A stretch of DNA of 64,000 nt, from positions 5,937,501 through 6,001,500 of the forward strand of contig NZ_LR134318.1 in NCBI RefSeq assembly GCF_900636825.1, read 5' to 3'. Each line of letters begins with the position of its first letter. Position 1 is the stretch's first letter. Of this stretch, positions 24,808 to 33,834 are shown one piece after another. Both the position numbers and the translations under genes were made by a program. The DNA is from Pseudomonas fluorescens. GTDB lineage: Bacteria > Pseudomonadota > Gammaproteobacteria > Pseudomonadales > Pseudomonadaceae. Below the pieces are notes generated by a model. That model searched no databases. It saw only the letters and a list, made by a program, of their open reading frames with translations, and was not told the DNA's origin.

Positions 24808-26991
24808 ATGCGCGATGATCTCTCCCTTCTGCTGAACTCCCTCAACGATGCCCAACGCCAGGCTGTAGCAGCCCCCGTTGGCCGTCAGTTGGTCCTGGCC
24901 GGCGCCGGTTCCGGTAAAACCCGAGTGCTGGTGCACCGTATCGCCTGGTTGATCCAGGTCGAAAACGCCTCGCCCCACTCCATTCTGTCGGTGACCTTCA
25001 CCAACAAGGCCGCTGCCGAGATGCGTCATCGCATCGAGCAGTTGCTGGGTATCAACCCGGCCGGCATGTGGGTCGGCACCTTCCACGGCCTCGCACACCG
25101 CTTGTTGCGCGCGCACTGGCAGGAAGCGGGCCTGAGCCAGACTTTCCAGATTCTCGACAGCGACGACCAGCAACGGCTGGTCAAGCGGGTGATCCGCGAG
25201 CTGGGGCTGGACGAGCAACGCTGGCCGGCGCGTCAGGCGCAATGGTTCATCAACGGGCAAAAAGACGAAGGTCTGCGTCCGCAACACATTCAAGCCAGTG
25301 GCGACCTGTTCCTGGCCACCATGCGCGGTATCTACGAGGCTTACGAGGCGGCGTGCCTGCGTGCCGGCGTGATCGATTTCTCCGAACTGCTGCTGCGCGC
25401 TCTCGATCTGTGGCGCGATCACCCGGGCCTGCTGGCGCATTATCAGAAACGCTTCCGGCATATTCTGGTCGACGAGTTCCAGGACACCAACGCCGTGCAG
25501 TACGCCTGGTTGCGTCTGCTCGGCAAGGGCGGCGACAGCCTGATGGTGGTCGGCGACGACGACCAGTCGATTTACGGCTGGCGCGGCGCGAAGATCGAGA
25601 ATATCCATCAGTACTCCTCGGACTTCCCGGACTCCGAGACGATTCGTCTGGAGCAGAATTACCGCTCCACCGCCGGCATTCTCAAGGCTGCCAACGCCCT
25701 GATCGCCAACAATACCGGGCGTCTCGGCAAAGAGTTGTGGACTGATGGCGGCGACGGCGAAGCGATCAATCTGTACGCCGCGTTCAACGAACATGATGAA
25801 GCACGCTACGTTGTCGAAACCATCGAAAGCGCGCTGAAAACCGGCTTGGCCCGCAGCGATATCGCAATTCTGTACCGCTCCAACGCCCAATCGCGCGTGT
25901 TGGAGGAGGCTTTGCTGCGCGAGCGCATCCCATACCGCATCTACGGTGGTCAGCGCTTCTTCGAACGCGCGGAAATCAAGAACGCCATGGCTTACCTGCG
26001 TCTGCTCGAAGGTCGCGGCAACGACGCGGCGCTGGAGCGGGTGATCAATGTTCCGGCGCGCGGTATCGGCGAGAAAACCGTCGAGGCGATTCGCGAACAC
26101 GCGCGCCACAGCGATGTGTCGATGTGGGAGGCGATGCGCCAACTGGTCGCCAATAAAGGCCTGACCGGTCGCGCGGCCGGGGCGCTCGGTGCGTTTATCG
26201 AGCTGATCGAAAACCTTGCCGCCAAGTGCGCCGAAATGCCGCTGCATCTGATGACCCAAACCGTCATCGAGCAATCCGGCCTCATCGCATATCACGAAGC
26301 GGAAAAAGGCGAAAAAGGCCAGGCCCGCGTAGAAAACCTTGAAGAACTGGTCAGCGCTGCGCGCAACTTCGAGAACACCGAAGACGACGAAGAGCTGACG
26401 CCGTTGGCAGCGTTCCTCGGCCATGCTTCGCTGGAGGCGGGTGATACGCAGGCTGACGAACACGAAGACAGTATTCAACTGATGACGCTGCACAGCGCCA
26501 AGGGTCTGGAATTCCCGTACGTGTTTCTCGTGGGCATGGAAGAAGGCCTGTTCCCGCACAAGATGAGCCTGGAAGAGCCGGGGCGTCTTGAGGAGGAACG
26601 GCGCCTGGCTTACGTCGGCATTACGCGGGCGATGCAGAATCTGGTGATGACCTACGCGGAGACTCGCCGTCTCTACGGCAGCGAAACCTACAACAAGGTC
26701 TCGCGTTTCGTTCGCGAAGTGCCGAAAGGCCTGATCCAGGAAGTGCGCCTGTCGAACAGCGTCAGCCGACCATTCGGCGGCAATCAGTCGATGAGCGGCA
26801 GCAATCTGTTCAGCGGCAGCGAGATTCCGGAGACCGGTTTGGTGCTGGGTCAGGCTGTACGCCATTCGATCTTCGGCGAGGGCGTGATTCTCAACTTCGA
26901 AGGCTCCGGCGCCCAGGCTCGAGTGCAGGTGAACTTCGGCGAAGGCAGCAAATGGCTGATGCTCGGCTACGCCAAGCTGGAAGCCATCTAA
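24808..26991 (+). CDS. uvrD: DNA helicase II
   Basis: A 727-residue superfamily 1A 3'-5' helicase for nucleotide excision and mismatch repair. Motif I is AGAGSGKT at about 31-38, motif Ia TFTNKAAAEMRHR, motif II DEFQDTN, motif III GDDDQSIYGWRGA, motif IV QNYRST, motif V LMTLHSAKGLEF and motif VI RLAYVGITRAM. The C-terminal tail (GLVLGQAVRHSIFGEGVILNF) is the Tudor-like RNA polymerase-binding region typical of UvrD. The ribosome site is weak. I found no clear LexA box in the 256-base gap to the divergent GGDEF-EAL gene. Confidence 0.96.
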   Translation: MRDDLSLLLNSLNDAQRQAVAAPVGRQLVLAGAGSGKTRVLVHRIAWLIQVENASPHSILSVTFTNKAAAEMRHRIEQLLGINPAGMWVGTFHGLAHRLLRAHWQEAGLSQTFQILDSDDQQRLVKRVIRELGLDEQRWPARQAQWFINGQKDEGLRPQHIQASGDLFLATMRGIYEAYEAACLRAGVIDFSELLLRALDLWRDHPGLLAHYQKRFRHILVDEFQDTNAVQYAWLRLLGKGGDSLMVVGDDDQSIYGWRGAKIENIHQYSSDFPDSETIRLEQNYRSTAGILKAANALIANNTGRLGKELWTDGGDGEAINLYAAFNEHDEARYVVETIESALKTGLARSDIAILYRSNAQSRVLEEALLRERIPYRIYGGQRFFERAEIKNAMAYLRLLEGRGNDAALERVINVPARGIGEKTVEAIREHARHSDVSMWEAMRQLVANKGLTGRAAGALGAFIELIENLAAKCAEMPLHLMTQTVIEQSGLIAYHEAEKGEKGQARVENLEELVSAARNFENTEDDEELTPLAAFLGHASLEAGDTQADEHEDSIQLMTLHSAKGLEFPYVFLVGMEEGLFPHKMSLEEPGRLEEERRLAYVGITRAMQNLVMTYAETRRLYGSETYNKVSRFVREVPKGLIQEVRLSNSVSRPFGGNQSMSGSNLFSGSEIPETGLVLGQAVRHSIFGEGVILNFEGSGAQARVQVNFGEGSKWLMLGYAKLEAI

Positions 26992-27009
26992 AGCCCAACG
27001 CAGAACCCA

Positions 27010-27098
27010 TGTGGGAGCGAGCCTGCTCGCGAAAGCGGTGTGTCATCAAGCATTCAGTTGTCTGACACGCCGCCATCGCGAGCAGGCTCGCTCCCACA
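27010..27098. repeat. REP element pair, GAGCGAGCCTGCTCGCGA family
   Basis: Perfect 23-bp arms at 27010-27032 and 27076-27098, TGTGGGAGCGAGCCTGCTCG and its complement, enclose 43 bases. It follows the uvrD stop by 18 bases. The other copy of this family is at 107-196. Confidence 0.9.
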
Positions 27099-27292
27099 GG
27101 TTGTCCGGCGCATAGAGCAACTATCCGTCTGAACCTATCGCCTTTTCCTACAGACAAAAGTACATCGGCTGATTGCCTTACCAAGCTGAACGCAACCTGT
27201 CAGGCAAAAGCCCGAAACACTCTCTCGCTAGCCAGTAACACTTCAGCTGTGCAACATGGCGCGCGTGTCTCCACAAAACGGGAATACCCTTT

Positions 27293-28165
27293 ATGAAACG
27301 TTTTCTTAGCATCGCCATGGCGTTGTGCATCGGCCTGACGATGAGCCTCGACGCCAACGCCAAGCGCTTTGGTGGTGGCAAAAGCGCCGGCGCTGCGCCG
27401 ACGCACCAGACCAGCCAAATGGCTCCTTCTTCAGGCGCAGGCGGCGCAGCAGCGACCGCAGGTGCTGCCGGTGCCGCTGGCGCTGCGGCCAAGGCCGGCG
27501 GTGCCTCGAAATGGCTGGGCCCTCTGGCCGGTATCGCCGCCGGTGGCCTGCTCGCTTCCATGTTCATGGGCGGCGGCTTCCAGGGCATGCAGATCTTCGA
27601 CATCCTGATCATGGCGGTCATCGCGTTCGTGATCTTCCGCTTCATCGCCGCCCGTCGTCGCAAGCAGCAGGCGCAATTTGCTCCGGCCGGCGCGCCAATG
27701 CAGCGTGAAGTGTTCGAGCAGAAGCCTGCGGCCATGGGTTCGATCTTCGGCGGTTCGGCTGCTCCGGTTGCCGCCCGTCCGGTGATCAACGCACCGGCGT
27801 GGTTCAACGAGCAGAACTTCCTTGAAGCTGCGCGCAGCCACTTCCAGTCGCTGCAGCAGCACTGGGATGCCAACGAAATGGACAAAATCGCCGAGTTCGT
27901 GACCCCGCAAATGCTCGACTTCCTCAAGCGTGAGCGTGCGGATCTGGGCGACGGCTTCCAGTCCACTTACATCGACAACCTGCAGGTGCAGCTGGACGGC
28001 GTCGACGATCGTGCCGACAAGACCATCGCCACGCTGACTTTCACTGGCGTGTCGAAGACTTCGCGTTTCGACCAGGGCGAAGTGTTCAGCGAAAGCTGGA
28101 ACATGGACCGTCCGCAGGGCGAGAACCAGCCTTGGCTGGTCGCCGGTATCCGCCAGAACGGCTGA
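27293..28165 (+). CDS. Tim44-like domain protein
   Basis: A 290-residue exported or membrane protein. A signal sequence (MKRFLSIAMALCIGLTMSL, cleavage near ANA) is followed by a low-complexity Gly/Ala-rich region (about 24-75). A hydrophobic segment covers about 84-120 (LAGIAAGGLLASMFMGGG and IFDILIMAVIAFVIF), then a basic RRRKQQ stretch. The C-terminal domain (about 160-290) has Tim44-like features: AWFNEQNFLEAARSHFQSLQQHWD and WLVAGIRQNG. The function of bacterial Tim44-like proteins is poorly known. It is monocistronic, followed by a strong terminator. Confidence 0.82.
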   Translation: MKRFLSIAMALCIGLTMSLDANAKRFGGGKSAGAAPTHQTSQMAPSSGAGGAAATAGAAGAAGAAAKAGGASKWLGPLAGIAAGGLLASMFMGGGFQGMQIFDILIMAVIAFVIFRFIAARRRKQQAQFAPAGAPMQREVFEQKPAAMGSIFGGSAAPVAARPVINAPAWFNEQNFLEAARSHFQSLQQHWDANEMDKIAEFVTPQMLDFLKRERADLGDGFQSTYIDNLQVQLDGVDDRADKTIATLTFTGVSKTSRFDQGEVFSESWNMDRPQGENQPWLVAGIRQNG

Positions 28166-28192
28166 TCCCCGACGCGTTTCACTTGTTGTAAA

Positions 28193-28220
28193 AAAACCCC
28201 AGCCTCGGCTGGGGTTTTCT
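28193..28220 (+). terminator. terminator after the Tim44-like gene
   Basis: A 12-bp perfect stem AAAACCCCAGCC / GGCTGGGGTTTT with a 2-base TC gap (effective loop 4) lies 28 bases after the stop codon. The A and T flanks allow use on both strands. Confidence 0.92.
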
Positions 28221-28301
28221 ATTTCACGGTTGCATCTATAGCGAGCTACTGTATAAACCGGCCCATATAAACCGCGCCATTCAAGCAAGAGGATCCCGGA
28301 C

Positions 28302-28709
28302 GTGGAAGAAATCATCGAACAACTGCGTGAAGCCAACGAACCCGTACCGGTTCCATTGGAGTTGCCTGACGAAGACCTGCTGGTCGAAATCGAAGAACAA
28401 CTGTTCATCGACATTCCATTTGTTTTCAAAGAATTTTTGCTGACCGTCAGCGATGTGGTCTACGGCAGCCTCGAACCCGTGACCGTCACTGACCCGCAAT
28501 CGCACACCTATTTGCCGGACGTCGCAGCGAATGCGTGGGATGTCGGTGTTGATCGCAGCTTGATCCCGATCTGTCAGGACGGCGATGACTATTACTGTGT
28601 CGAAGAAGACGGCACCGTAGTGCTGTGGCAGGCCGAGGAAGAACTGATTGCCGAAGAAACCTGGGAATCGGTGTGGCACTGGGCACGGGACGTCTGGCTG
28701 GAAAGCTGA
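28302..28709 (+). CDS. SMI1/KNR4-family protein
   Basis: A 135-residue acidic protein of the SMI1/KNR4 (SUKH) fold. Characteristic segments are LPDEDLLVEIEEQL, IPFVFKEFLLTVSDVVYGSLEP, LIPICQDGDDYYCVEEDGTVVLW and WESVWHWARDVW. The start is GTG 28302 with GAGGATC upstream; no ATG is near. Many SUKH proteins are immunity proteins for contact toxins, but this one stands alone next to a cation antiporter and is conserved in that position in Pseudomonas as far as I recall, so a housekeeping role is as likely. Confidence 0.8.
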   Translation: MEEIIEQLREANEPVPVPLELPDEDLLVEIEEQLFIDIPFVFKEFLLTVSDVVYGSLEPVTVTDPQSHTYLPDVAANAWDVGVDRSLIPICQDGDDYYCVEEDGTVVLWQAEEELIAEETWESVWHWARDVWLES

Positions 28710-28730
28710 ACCGCCAGACGCCCCAGGTGG

Positions 28731-30494
28731 TCAATGCCCCGACGATTCGTTGTGGTTGTCGAGGGTTTCCAGCAAGGCCACCTGCATCCGCGTATGCACG
28801 CGGATGAACCAGCGCCAGAGCAGCGCCGCCACAGCGGCGGCGACTACCGCGATCAGCATCAGCAGTTCGTTGGTCGGCAGAATACTGGCCGACAGGGCCG
28901 CCAACAGCAGGAAAATCACCAGCAGCGAGAGGATGGGGATCACTTCGGCGATCACCCGGCGTACTCGCTGCGTGTGACGCCCGGCCATCTCCGGCTTCAC
29001 GCCCAATTCCGCCAACAGCATCGACAGCGCCTTTAGCTTGCGATAAGCCGCAATCAGGAAAGGCAGCGACACCAGCAGCGCACCGCCCCAGATCAGCGCC
29101 TTCTGCCAGCCGGGATCGCCGATCCAGTCCTGCAACCACAGCGAAATGCGCTCGGCGAAATACGCGCCGGCGAAGAAGATCGCGATCACCAGTGCGAGAT
29201 TGACCCCGACCTGCAAGAGAATCCGCCGGATCATCGACGCCAGCATCGCGCCTTCACCTTGCGGCTGAATACTGCGCAGCCATTCGCCGTACATGCCCAG
29301 CACCCGGCCGAGCCGCTTGGGCACCGCCGCCGAGAGCTTGATCGATAACGGATCCGCCGCGCGAATCAGGTACGGTGTCAGCAGCGTGGTAATCACCGAG
29401 ACCGCCACGGCGACTGGATAAAGGAAGTTGCTGGTGACCTGCAGCGTCATGCCCAACGCAGCGATGATGAAGGAAAATTCGCCGATCTGTGACAGACCCA
29501 TGCCAACCCGCAGCGAGGTGCGTCCGTCGTTACCGGCAATAAAAGCGCCGAGGCCGCAAGACACCATTTTGCCCAGCACCACGGCTACGGTAATTACGGC
29601 GATCGGCCAGGCGTACTCGACGAGGATCAGCGGATCCAGCATCAGCCCGATGGCAACAAAGAAGATAGCGCTGAACAGGTCGCGAACCGGCTCGATCAGG
29701 CGCTCGATTTTCAGCAGTTGCCGCGATTCGGCCATGATCGCGCCGATCAGGAATGCGCCGAGAACCATGCTGTATTCAAGCTTGACCACCAGCAGGCAAA
29801 AGCCGAAACACAGGCCGAGCACAGTGATCAGCAGCATCTCGTTGCTTTCGAATTTCGCCACATAGGCCAGCAGGCGCGGCACCAACAGGATGCCGATGAC
29901 CAGCGCGACGACCATGAACAGCGACAGCTTGCCGACTGTGGAAAACACTTCGCCCGAGCTGACCGTGCCACTGACGGCGATGCTCGAGAGCAACGCGATA
30001 ATGCCGATTCCAAGGATGTCTTCGACGATCAATACGCCGAAGATCAACTGAGCGAAGCGCTCGTTCTTCATCTTCAGATCATTGAGCGCTTTGACGATGA
30101 TGGTGGTCGAAGAGATCGCCAGAATCGCGCCAAGGAACAGCGAATCCATGGTGTTCCAGTCGAACCAGCGGCCGATTTCATAGCCGATCCAGATCATCAG
30201 GGTGATTTCGAGAAACGCTGCAATAAACGCCGTCGCGCCGACCTTGAACAGCTTGCGCAGGCTGAACTCAAGGCCGAGACAGAACATCAGAAAAATCACC
30301 CCCAGCTCGGCGAGGGTCTTGATGGTTTCTTCATCGTGGATCAGCCCGAACGGCGGGGTGTGCGGGCCGATGATGAAGCCGGCAACGATATAGCCGAGCA
30401 CCACCGGTTGCTTGAATCGGTGAAAAAGCACGGTCACCACACCTGCGACCAGCATGATCACTGCCAGATCCTGAATAAAACTGATGGCATGCAT
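28731..30494 (-). CDS. CPA2-family monovalent cation:proton antiporter (KefB-like)
   Basis: A 587-residue inner-membrane antiporter. The N-terminal exchanger domain (about 1-385) has twelve or so membrane segments, including VVLGYIVAGFIIGPHTPP, ELGVIFLMFCLGLEFS and VEDILGIGII. Instead of the RCK/TrkA nucleotide-binding domain usual for KefB/KefC, the C-terminal part (about 415-575) has further membrane segments (LVIAIFFAGAYFAE, ALIWGGALLVSLPFLIA, ILSLLVIFLLLAALSASI). Control by glutathione adducts as in KefB is therefore unlikely. CAAGGAG precedes the ATG. It converges with the SMI1/KNR4 gene. Confidence 0.88.
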   Translation of the reverse strand: MHAISFIQDLAVIMLVAGVVTVLFHRFKQPVVLGYIVAGFIIGPHTPPFGLIHDEETIKTLAELGVIFLMFCLGLEFSLRKLFKVGATAFIAAFLEITLMIWIGYEIGRWFDWNTMDSLFLGAILAISSTTIIVKALNDLKMKNERFAQLIFGVLIVEDILGIGIIALLSSIAVSGTVSSGEVFSTVGKLSLFMVVALVIGILLVPRLLAYVAKFESNEMLLITVLGLCFGFCLLVVKLEYSMVLGAFLIGAIMAESRQLLKIERLIEPVRDLFSAIFFVAIGLMLDPLILVEYAWPIAVITVAVVLGKMVSCGLGAFIAGNDGRTSLRVGMGLSQIGEFSFIIAALGMTLQVTSNFLYPVAVAVSVITTLLTPYLIRAADPLSIKLSAAVPKRLGRVLGMYGEWLRSIQPQGEGAMLASMIRRILLQVGVNLALVIAIFFAGAYFAERISLWLQDWIGDPGWQKALIWGGALLVSLPFLIAAYRKLKALSMLLAELGVKPEMAGRHTQRVRRVIAEVIPILSLLVIFLLLAALSASILPTNELLMLIAVVAAAVAALLWRWFIRVHTRMQVALLETLDNHNESSGH

Positions 30495-30773
30495 GGTGTG
30501 GGCTCCTTGATAACGAGGCTCACGGACAGACGTCAGAAAGATCTGCGCGAGCAGGGTAAAAATCCGCTTTTGATGTGGGAGTTGCCTTCAGGCAGGGCTT
30601 TCGCAGGTTAACACCGCGACTTCCATCTGGAAGCCGGTGCAATATATGGAAACAGATCGCTGCCGGCGTGACGGCGGCCCGTCGCCCGGCGTCCCGATAA
30701 CGGTGCTTTTTGAAAAGCGACCAGGCACCCGCAGAGGTGCTTCCTGCAATCAGCCTTGATCCGTGAGAACGTT
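30495..30773. other. 279-base intergenic region without a recognisable gene
   Basis: It separates the divergent antiporter and thioesterase genes and must hold both promoters. A GC-rich stretch near 30660-30700 (GCCGGCGTGACGGCGG followed by GTCGCCCGGC) can fold. I see no REP element and no open frame with a ribosome site. Confidence 0.5.
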
Positions 30774-31256
30774 ATGGAACCCGGAAACGCCCAGCTGTCG
30801 ATGACGGTACTGATGACCCCCGACATGGCCAACTTCTCTGGCAATGTCCACGGCGGTACCCTGCTCAAATATCTCGACGAAGTGGCCTACGCCTGTGCGA
30901 GCCGTTATGCCGGTCGCTATGTGGTGACCCTGTCGGTGGATCAGGTGATTTTCCGCGAGCCGATCCATGTCGGCGAACTGGTAACTTTCCTCGCTTCAGT
31001 CAACTTCACTGGCAATACCTCGATGGAAGTCGGCATCAAGGTGGTGACCGAGAACATTCGCGAACGCTCCGTGCGCCACACCAACAGTTGTTTCTTCACC
31101 ATGGTCGCGGTTGATGACCAGCGCAAACCGGCACCGGTGCCACCTCTGCAACCGCAGAACAGTGAAGACAAGCGCCGCTACATGCAGGCGCAGCAGCGCC
31201 GGCAGATTCGTCAGGAGCTGGAAAAGCGTTATCAGGAGATCAAGGGCGACGCATAA
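30774..31256 (+). CDS. acyl-CoA thioesterase (YciA-type hotdog)
   Basis: A 160-residue single-hotdog thioesterase that releases CoA from acyl-CoA. Residues about 14-35 (MTPDMANFSGNVHGGTLLKYLDEVA) carry the NVHGG motif and the catalytic aspartate of the YciA/BACH group. SVDQVIFREPIHVGELVTFLASV and VRHTNSCFFTMVAVD are the matching core strands. The C-terminal tail is a charged helix (RRYMQAQQRRQIRQELEKR). ATG 30774 follows GTGAGAACG; an in-frame ATG 18 bases earlier lacks support. Confidence 0.88.
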   Translation: MEPGNAQLSMTVLMTPDMANFSGNVHGGTLLKYLDEVAYACASRYAGRYVVTLSVDQVIFREPIHVGELVTFLASVNFTGNTSMEVGIKVVTENIRERSVRHTNSCFFTMVAVDDQRKPAPVPPLQPQNSEDKRRYMQAQQRRQIRQELEKRYQEIKGDA

Positions 31257-31263
31257 GAAAAAA

Positions 31264-31328
31264 ATCGCAGCCTGCGGCAGCTCCTGCACGGGAATGCAAA
31301 CCCTGTAGGAGCTGCCGCAGGCTGCGAT
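31264..31328. repeat. REP element, GATCGCAGCCT family
   Basis: Perfect 21-bp arms at 31264-31284 and 31308-31328 (ATCGCAGCCTGCGGCAGC and complement). It lies between the convergent thioesterase and pdxY genes, only 8 bases after the former. Confidence 0.92.
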
Positions 31329-31349
31329 CTTTTCTGACCGATAATGCGA

Positions 31350-32222
31350 TTACAAACTGATCGCCGTCGCCTCGAACTTCACTCGGGGATGCGCGATCCG
31401 GTCCTGCGCGCGTATCAATTGCAACTCATAGCTGGCGCACGCCTGGGTCTCCAGCAGCACTTCATGCACCGCCGCTGCGGTAAATTCGAACGCTGCCAGC
31501 AGGCTATCACCCAACAGCACCCGCGCCAGAAACAGGCCGGACGTCAGATCACCCACGCCCACCGGCTGACGCGGGAACGCCAGCAATGGCCGGCGCAAAT
31601 GCCAACTGCCCTCGGCCGTCACCAACAGCATCTCGAAGCCATCGGCGGGTTTGCCCGGGTAATCCAGATGCTTGACCAGCACCGCTTTTGGCCCGCGCGC
31701 CAACAGTCCCCGCGCCATCGCCAGGCAATCGAACAATGACTGTGGCTTGCGCCCGGCGAAGCTGTCGAGTTCCAACTGGTTGGGGCACATGATGTCCGCA
31801 ACTGCCGCCGCCTCTTGGAGAAGAAAATCGCTGACCTCGCTCGGCACGCTGCAGCCTTTTTCGAAGTGCCCCATCACCGGATCGCACAGATACAGCGCCT
31901 TGGGATTGACCGACTTGATCCGCTCGACGCCGCTGAGAATCGCCCGCCCTTGCGCTGCACTGCCCAGATAACCGGAGAGCACCGCATCGCAGTTGCCCAG
32001 CTCGCCAATGGCGGCGATGCCTTCGACCAGCTCGGGAATCTGCTGCGGCGGCAACACTTCGCCGGCCCACTGGCCGTACTGGGTGTGATTGGAAAATTGC
32101 ACGGTATTGAGCGGCCAGACATTAACCCCGACCCGCTGCATCGGAAAAACCGCCGCGCTGTTGCCGGCATGGCCGAACACGACGTGGGACTGAATGGCGA
32201 GCAGATGAGGCGTACGTTTCAT
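31350..32222 (-). CDS. pdxY: pyridoxal kinase
   Basis: Phosphorylates pyridoxal to PLP in the salvage pathway. The protein is 290 residues from ATG 32222, normal for PdxY. Typical segments are LLAIQSHVVFGHAGNSAAVFPMQ in the first 30 residues, NTVQFSNHTQYG, LSGYLGSAAQG, LYLCDPVMG, CPNQLELDSFAG and the anion-hole motif VGVGDLTSGLFLA with the catalytic aspartate. Start 32222 has GGA at 9 bases; ATG 32231 in frame has no site. It is convergent with the thioesterase gene and divergent from the DUF3301 gene. Confidence 0.93.
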   Translation of the reverse strand: MKRTPHLLAIQSHVVFGHAGNSAAVFPMQRVGVNVWPLNTVQFSNHTQYGQWAGEVLPPQQIPELVEGIAAIGELGNCDAVLSGYLGSAAQGRAILSGVERIKSVNPKALYLCDPVMGHFEKGCSVPSEVSDFLLQEAAAVADIMCPNQLELDSFAGRKPQSLFDCLAMARGLLARGPKAVLVKHLDYPGKPADGFEMLLVTAEGSWHLRRPLLAFPRQPVGVGDLTSGLFLARVLLGDSLLAAFEFTAAAVHEVLLETQACASYELQLIRAQDRIAHPRVKFEATAISL

Positions 32223-32333
32223 TCGGGTCATTCCGTAAAACGATTGAAATTCAAGCCGCGCAGTATGCGACGAAACGCAGCCTGTACGACAGACCGGCGA
32301 GGCAGTTAAGCTGACGCTATCTTTGGGAGTCCG

Positions 32334-32753
32334 ATGTTGATGCTGAGCCTCGAAAACATCTTTGTGCTGATGCTGTTCGCCGCCGCTGGCGCATGGCTAT
32401 GGCACAACCACGGCTTGCGCGAACGAGCGCTGGAGCGGGTCAAACAGCATTGTCTGAACGTGCGTGTCGAGCTGCTCGACGACAACGTCGCGCTAAAAAA
32501 AATCGCGTTCATCAAGGACGCCAGCGGTCGCCGACGACTGGCGCGGGTCTACAATTTCGAGTTCACAGTGACCGGCGAAACTCGCCACAACGGCACCATC
32601 ACCCAATTTGGCGCCCACAGTGCGCAAATCGAGCTCGCGCCCTACCCGGCCCCTTTCGACGATACGCCGCCAGTGGTCGAGGTGCACAAGCCGCGGGCGC
32701 AAGTCGTCGAGCTGAGCCAGTGGCGGCAAGAGCATACGAAGTGGAAGCCTTAA
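32334..32753 (+). CDS. DUF3301 membrane-anchored protein
   Basis: A 139-residue protein with one N-terminal membrane segment (about 3-23, LENIFVLMLFAAAGAWLW) followed by a soluble domain. HGLRERALERVKQHCLNVRVELLDDNVAL and RRLARVYNFEFTVTGETRHNGTI are typical of the DUF3301 family. GGGAG precedes the ATG by 5 bases. The family's function is not known. The gene ends at the edge of a REP element. Confidence 0.85.
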   Translation: MLMLSLENIFVLMLFAAAGAWLWHNHGLRERALERVKQHCLNVRVELLDDNVALKKIAFIKDASGRRRLARVYNFEFTVTGETRHNGTITQFGAHSAQIELAPYPAPFDDTPPVVEVHKPRAQVVELSQWRQEHTKWKP

Positions 32754-32754
32754 A

Positions 32755-32841
32755 GATCAAAAGATCGCAGCCTTCGGCAGCTCCTACAGGTTGTAAATAA
32801 ATCCCCCTCTAGGAGCTGCCGAAGGCTGCGATCTTTTGATC
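32755..32841. repeat. REP element, GATCGCAGCCT family
   Basis: A long nearly perfect palindrome: GATCAAAAGATCGCAGCC from 32755 mirrors GGCTGCGATCTTTTGATC ending at 32841, with GGCAGCTCCTA/TAGGAGCTGCC inside. It fills the gap between the convergent DUF3301 and COG0523 genes. The next base pair completes the TAG stop of the latter. Confidence 0.92.
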
Positions 32842-33806
32842 TAACTTTCCCGACATCCCGATAACCCTCGCTGCAACGCCTCAATATCCTGCGCCCGCGT
32901 AAAGATCAGCTCGATCCGCGAATCTTTCCGCCATTCACTGGCCTGCCAATTCAGCTCTGCATTTTCCAGAGCATTCGCCGAGACCCAGCCCTCGACGCCA
33001 TGGATGACCAGTTTCGCCCGCTGCCAATCGAGGCTTATCAGCCAGTCAGCAATACGCTGCTTATCGAATGTCTGCCCTGGATGCCAGCACCAACCGACAC
33101 TCCAGCCGCCCTCCTGCGCATGACTCAAGCAAATCGGCAGCGTCGGATCACTCCAGACCGCCGGAATTTGCCCGAGTCCTGTCGGTACCACGAGATTATC
33201 CACGCCGACTACGGCTTGCGTGGCCAGACCCGGCAATTCGCCGAGCGGCAGATACGCTTGATGCGTCCAGTTCAGCCTGACTGGCGGCAACGCTCGGGCG
33301 ATGGTCCGCCTCGCGGCGTCATCAAGATCTTCAGCCTTGTTCAAAATCAATAGACCGGCATTGGCCAACGCTTCCTGCTGCGCCGCCGGTAATGCCTTTC
33401 CGGCTCGCAGCGACTGCGCGTCCAGCACCAGCACACACGGCTGAACCGCCAGCGCACCCAGCCATGGCGCCTTGCTCAACTGCTTGAGCAACTGAGCCGG
33501 ATGGCCCAGTCCGGACGGTTCGATGAACAGGCGATCCGGTCGCGCTTTGCGTAACAAACGCCCGAGGCCGATCTGGAACGGCGCGCCATTGACGCAACAC
33601 AGGCAGCCGCCGGCCACCTCGCCCAATGCGATACCATCGGTATCGGACGTCAGCAGCGCGGCATCGAGACCGATCTGGCCGAACTCATTGATCAGCACCG
33701 CCCAACGTTCACCGGCCGGGCGCTGAGCCATGAGCTGGCGAATCAGGCTGGTCTTGCCAGCGCCCAAAGGGCCAGCAATGACATGCGTAGGAATGTTCTG
33801 CAACAT
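32841..33806 (-). CDS. COG0523 (CobW/P47K) metallochaperone GTPase
   Basis: A 321-residue G3E-family GTPase, probably delivering zinc to client enzymes under zinc limitation. Walker A GPLGAGKTS is at about 12-20, the metal motif GGCLCC (CxCC) at about 66-71, IEPSGLGHP follows, and LNKAED is the guanine-specificity motif. The C-terminal CobW_C domain contains HGVEGWVSANALENAELNWQ. The stop codon borders a REP element. The position matches PA5532 in the P. aeruginosa zinc-uptake-regulated cluster. It is divergent from a small exported protein, with only 28 bases between them. Confidence 0.88.
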   Translation of the reverse strand: MLQNIPTHVIAGPLGAGKTSLIRQLMAQRPAGERWAVLINEFGQIGLDAALLTSDTDGIALGEVAGGCLCCVNGAPFQIGLGRLLRKARPDRLFIEPSGLGHPAQLLKQLSKAPWLGALAVQPCVLVLDAQSLRAGKALPAAQQEALANAGLLILNKAEDLDDAARRTIARALPPVRLNWTHQAYLPLGELPGLATQAVVGVDNLVVPTGLGQIPAVWSDPTLPICLSHAQEGGWSVGWCWHPGQTFDKQRIADWLISLDWQRAKLVIHGVEGWVSANALENAELNWQASEWRKDSRIELIFTRAQDIEALQRGLSGCRES

Positions 33807-33834
33807 GGCTGGAAGCTTTCTTGGAGATTGAGAG

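Noticed and set aside
24568..26865. Long minus-strand open frame (765 codons) opposite uvrD
   Set aside because: It mirrors the uvrD codons in a GC-rich genome, has no ribosome site or family motifs, and uvrD is unmistakable on the other strand.
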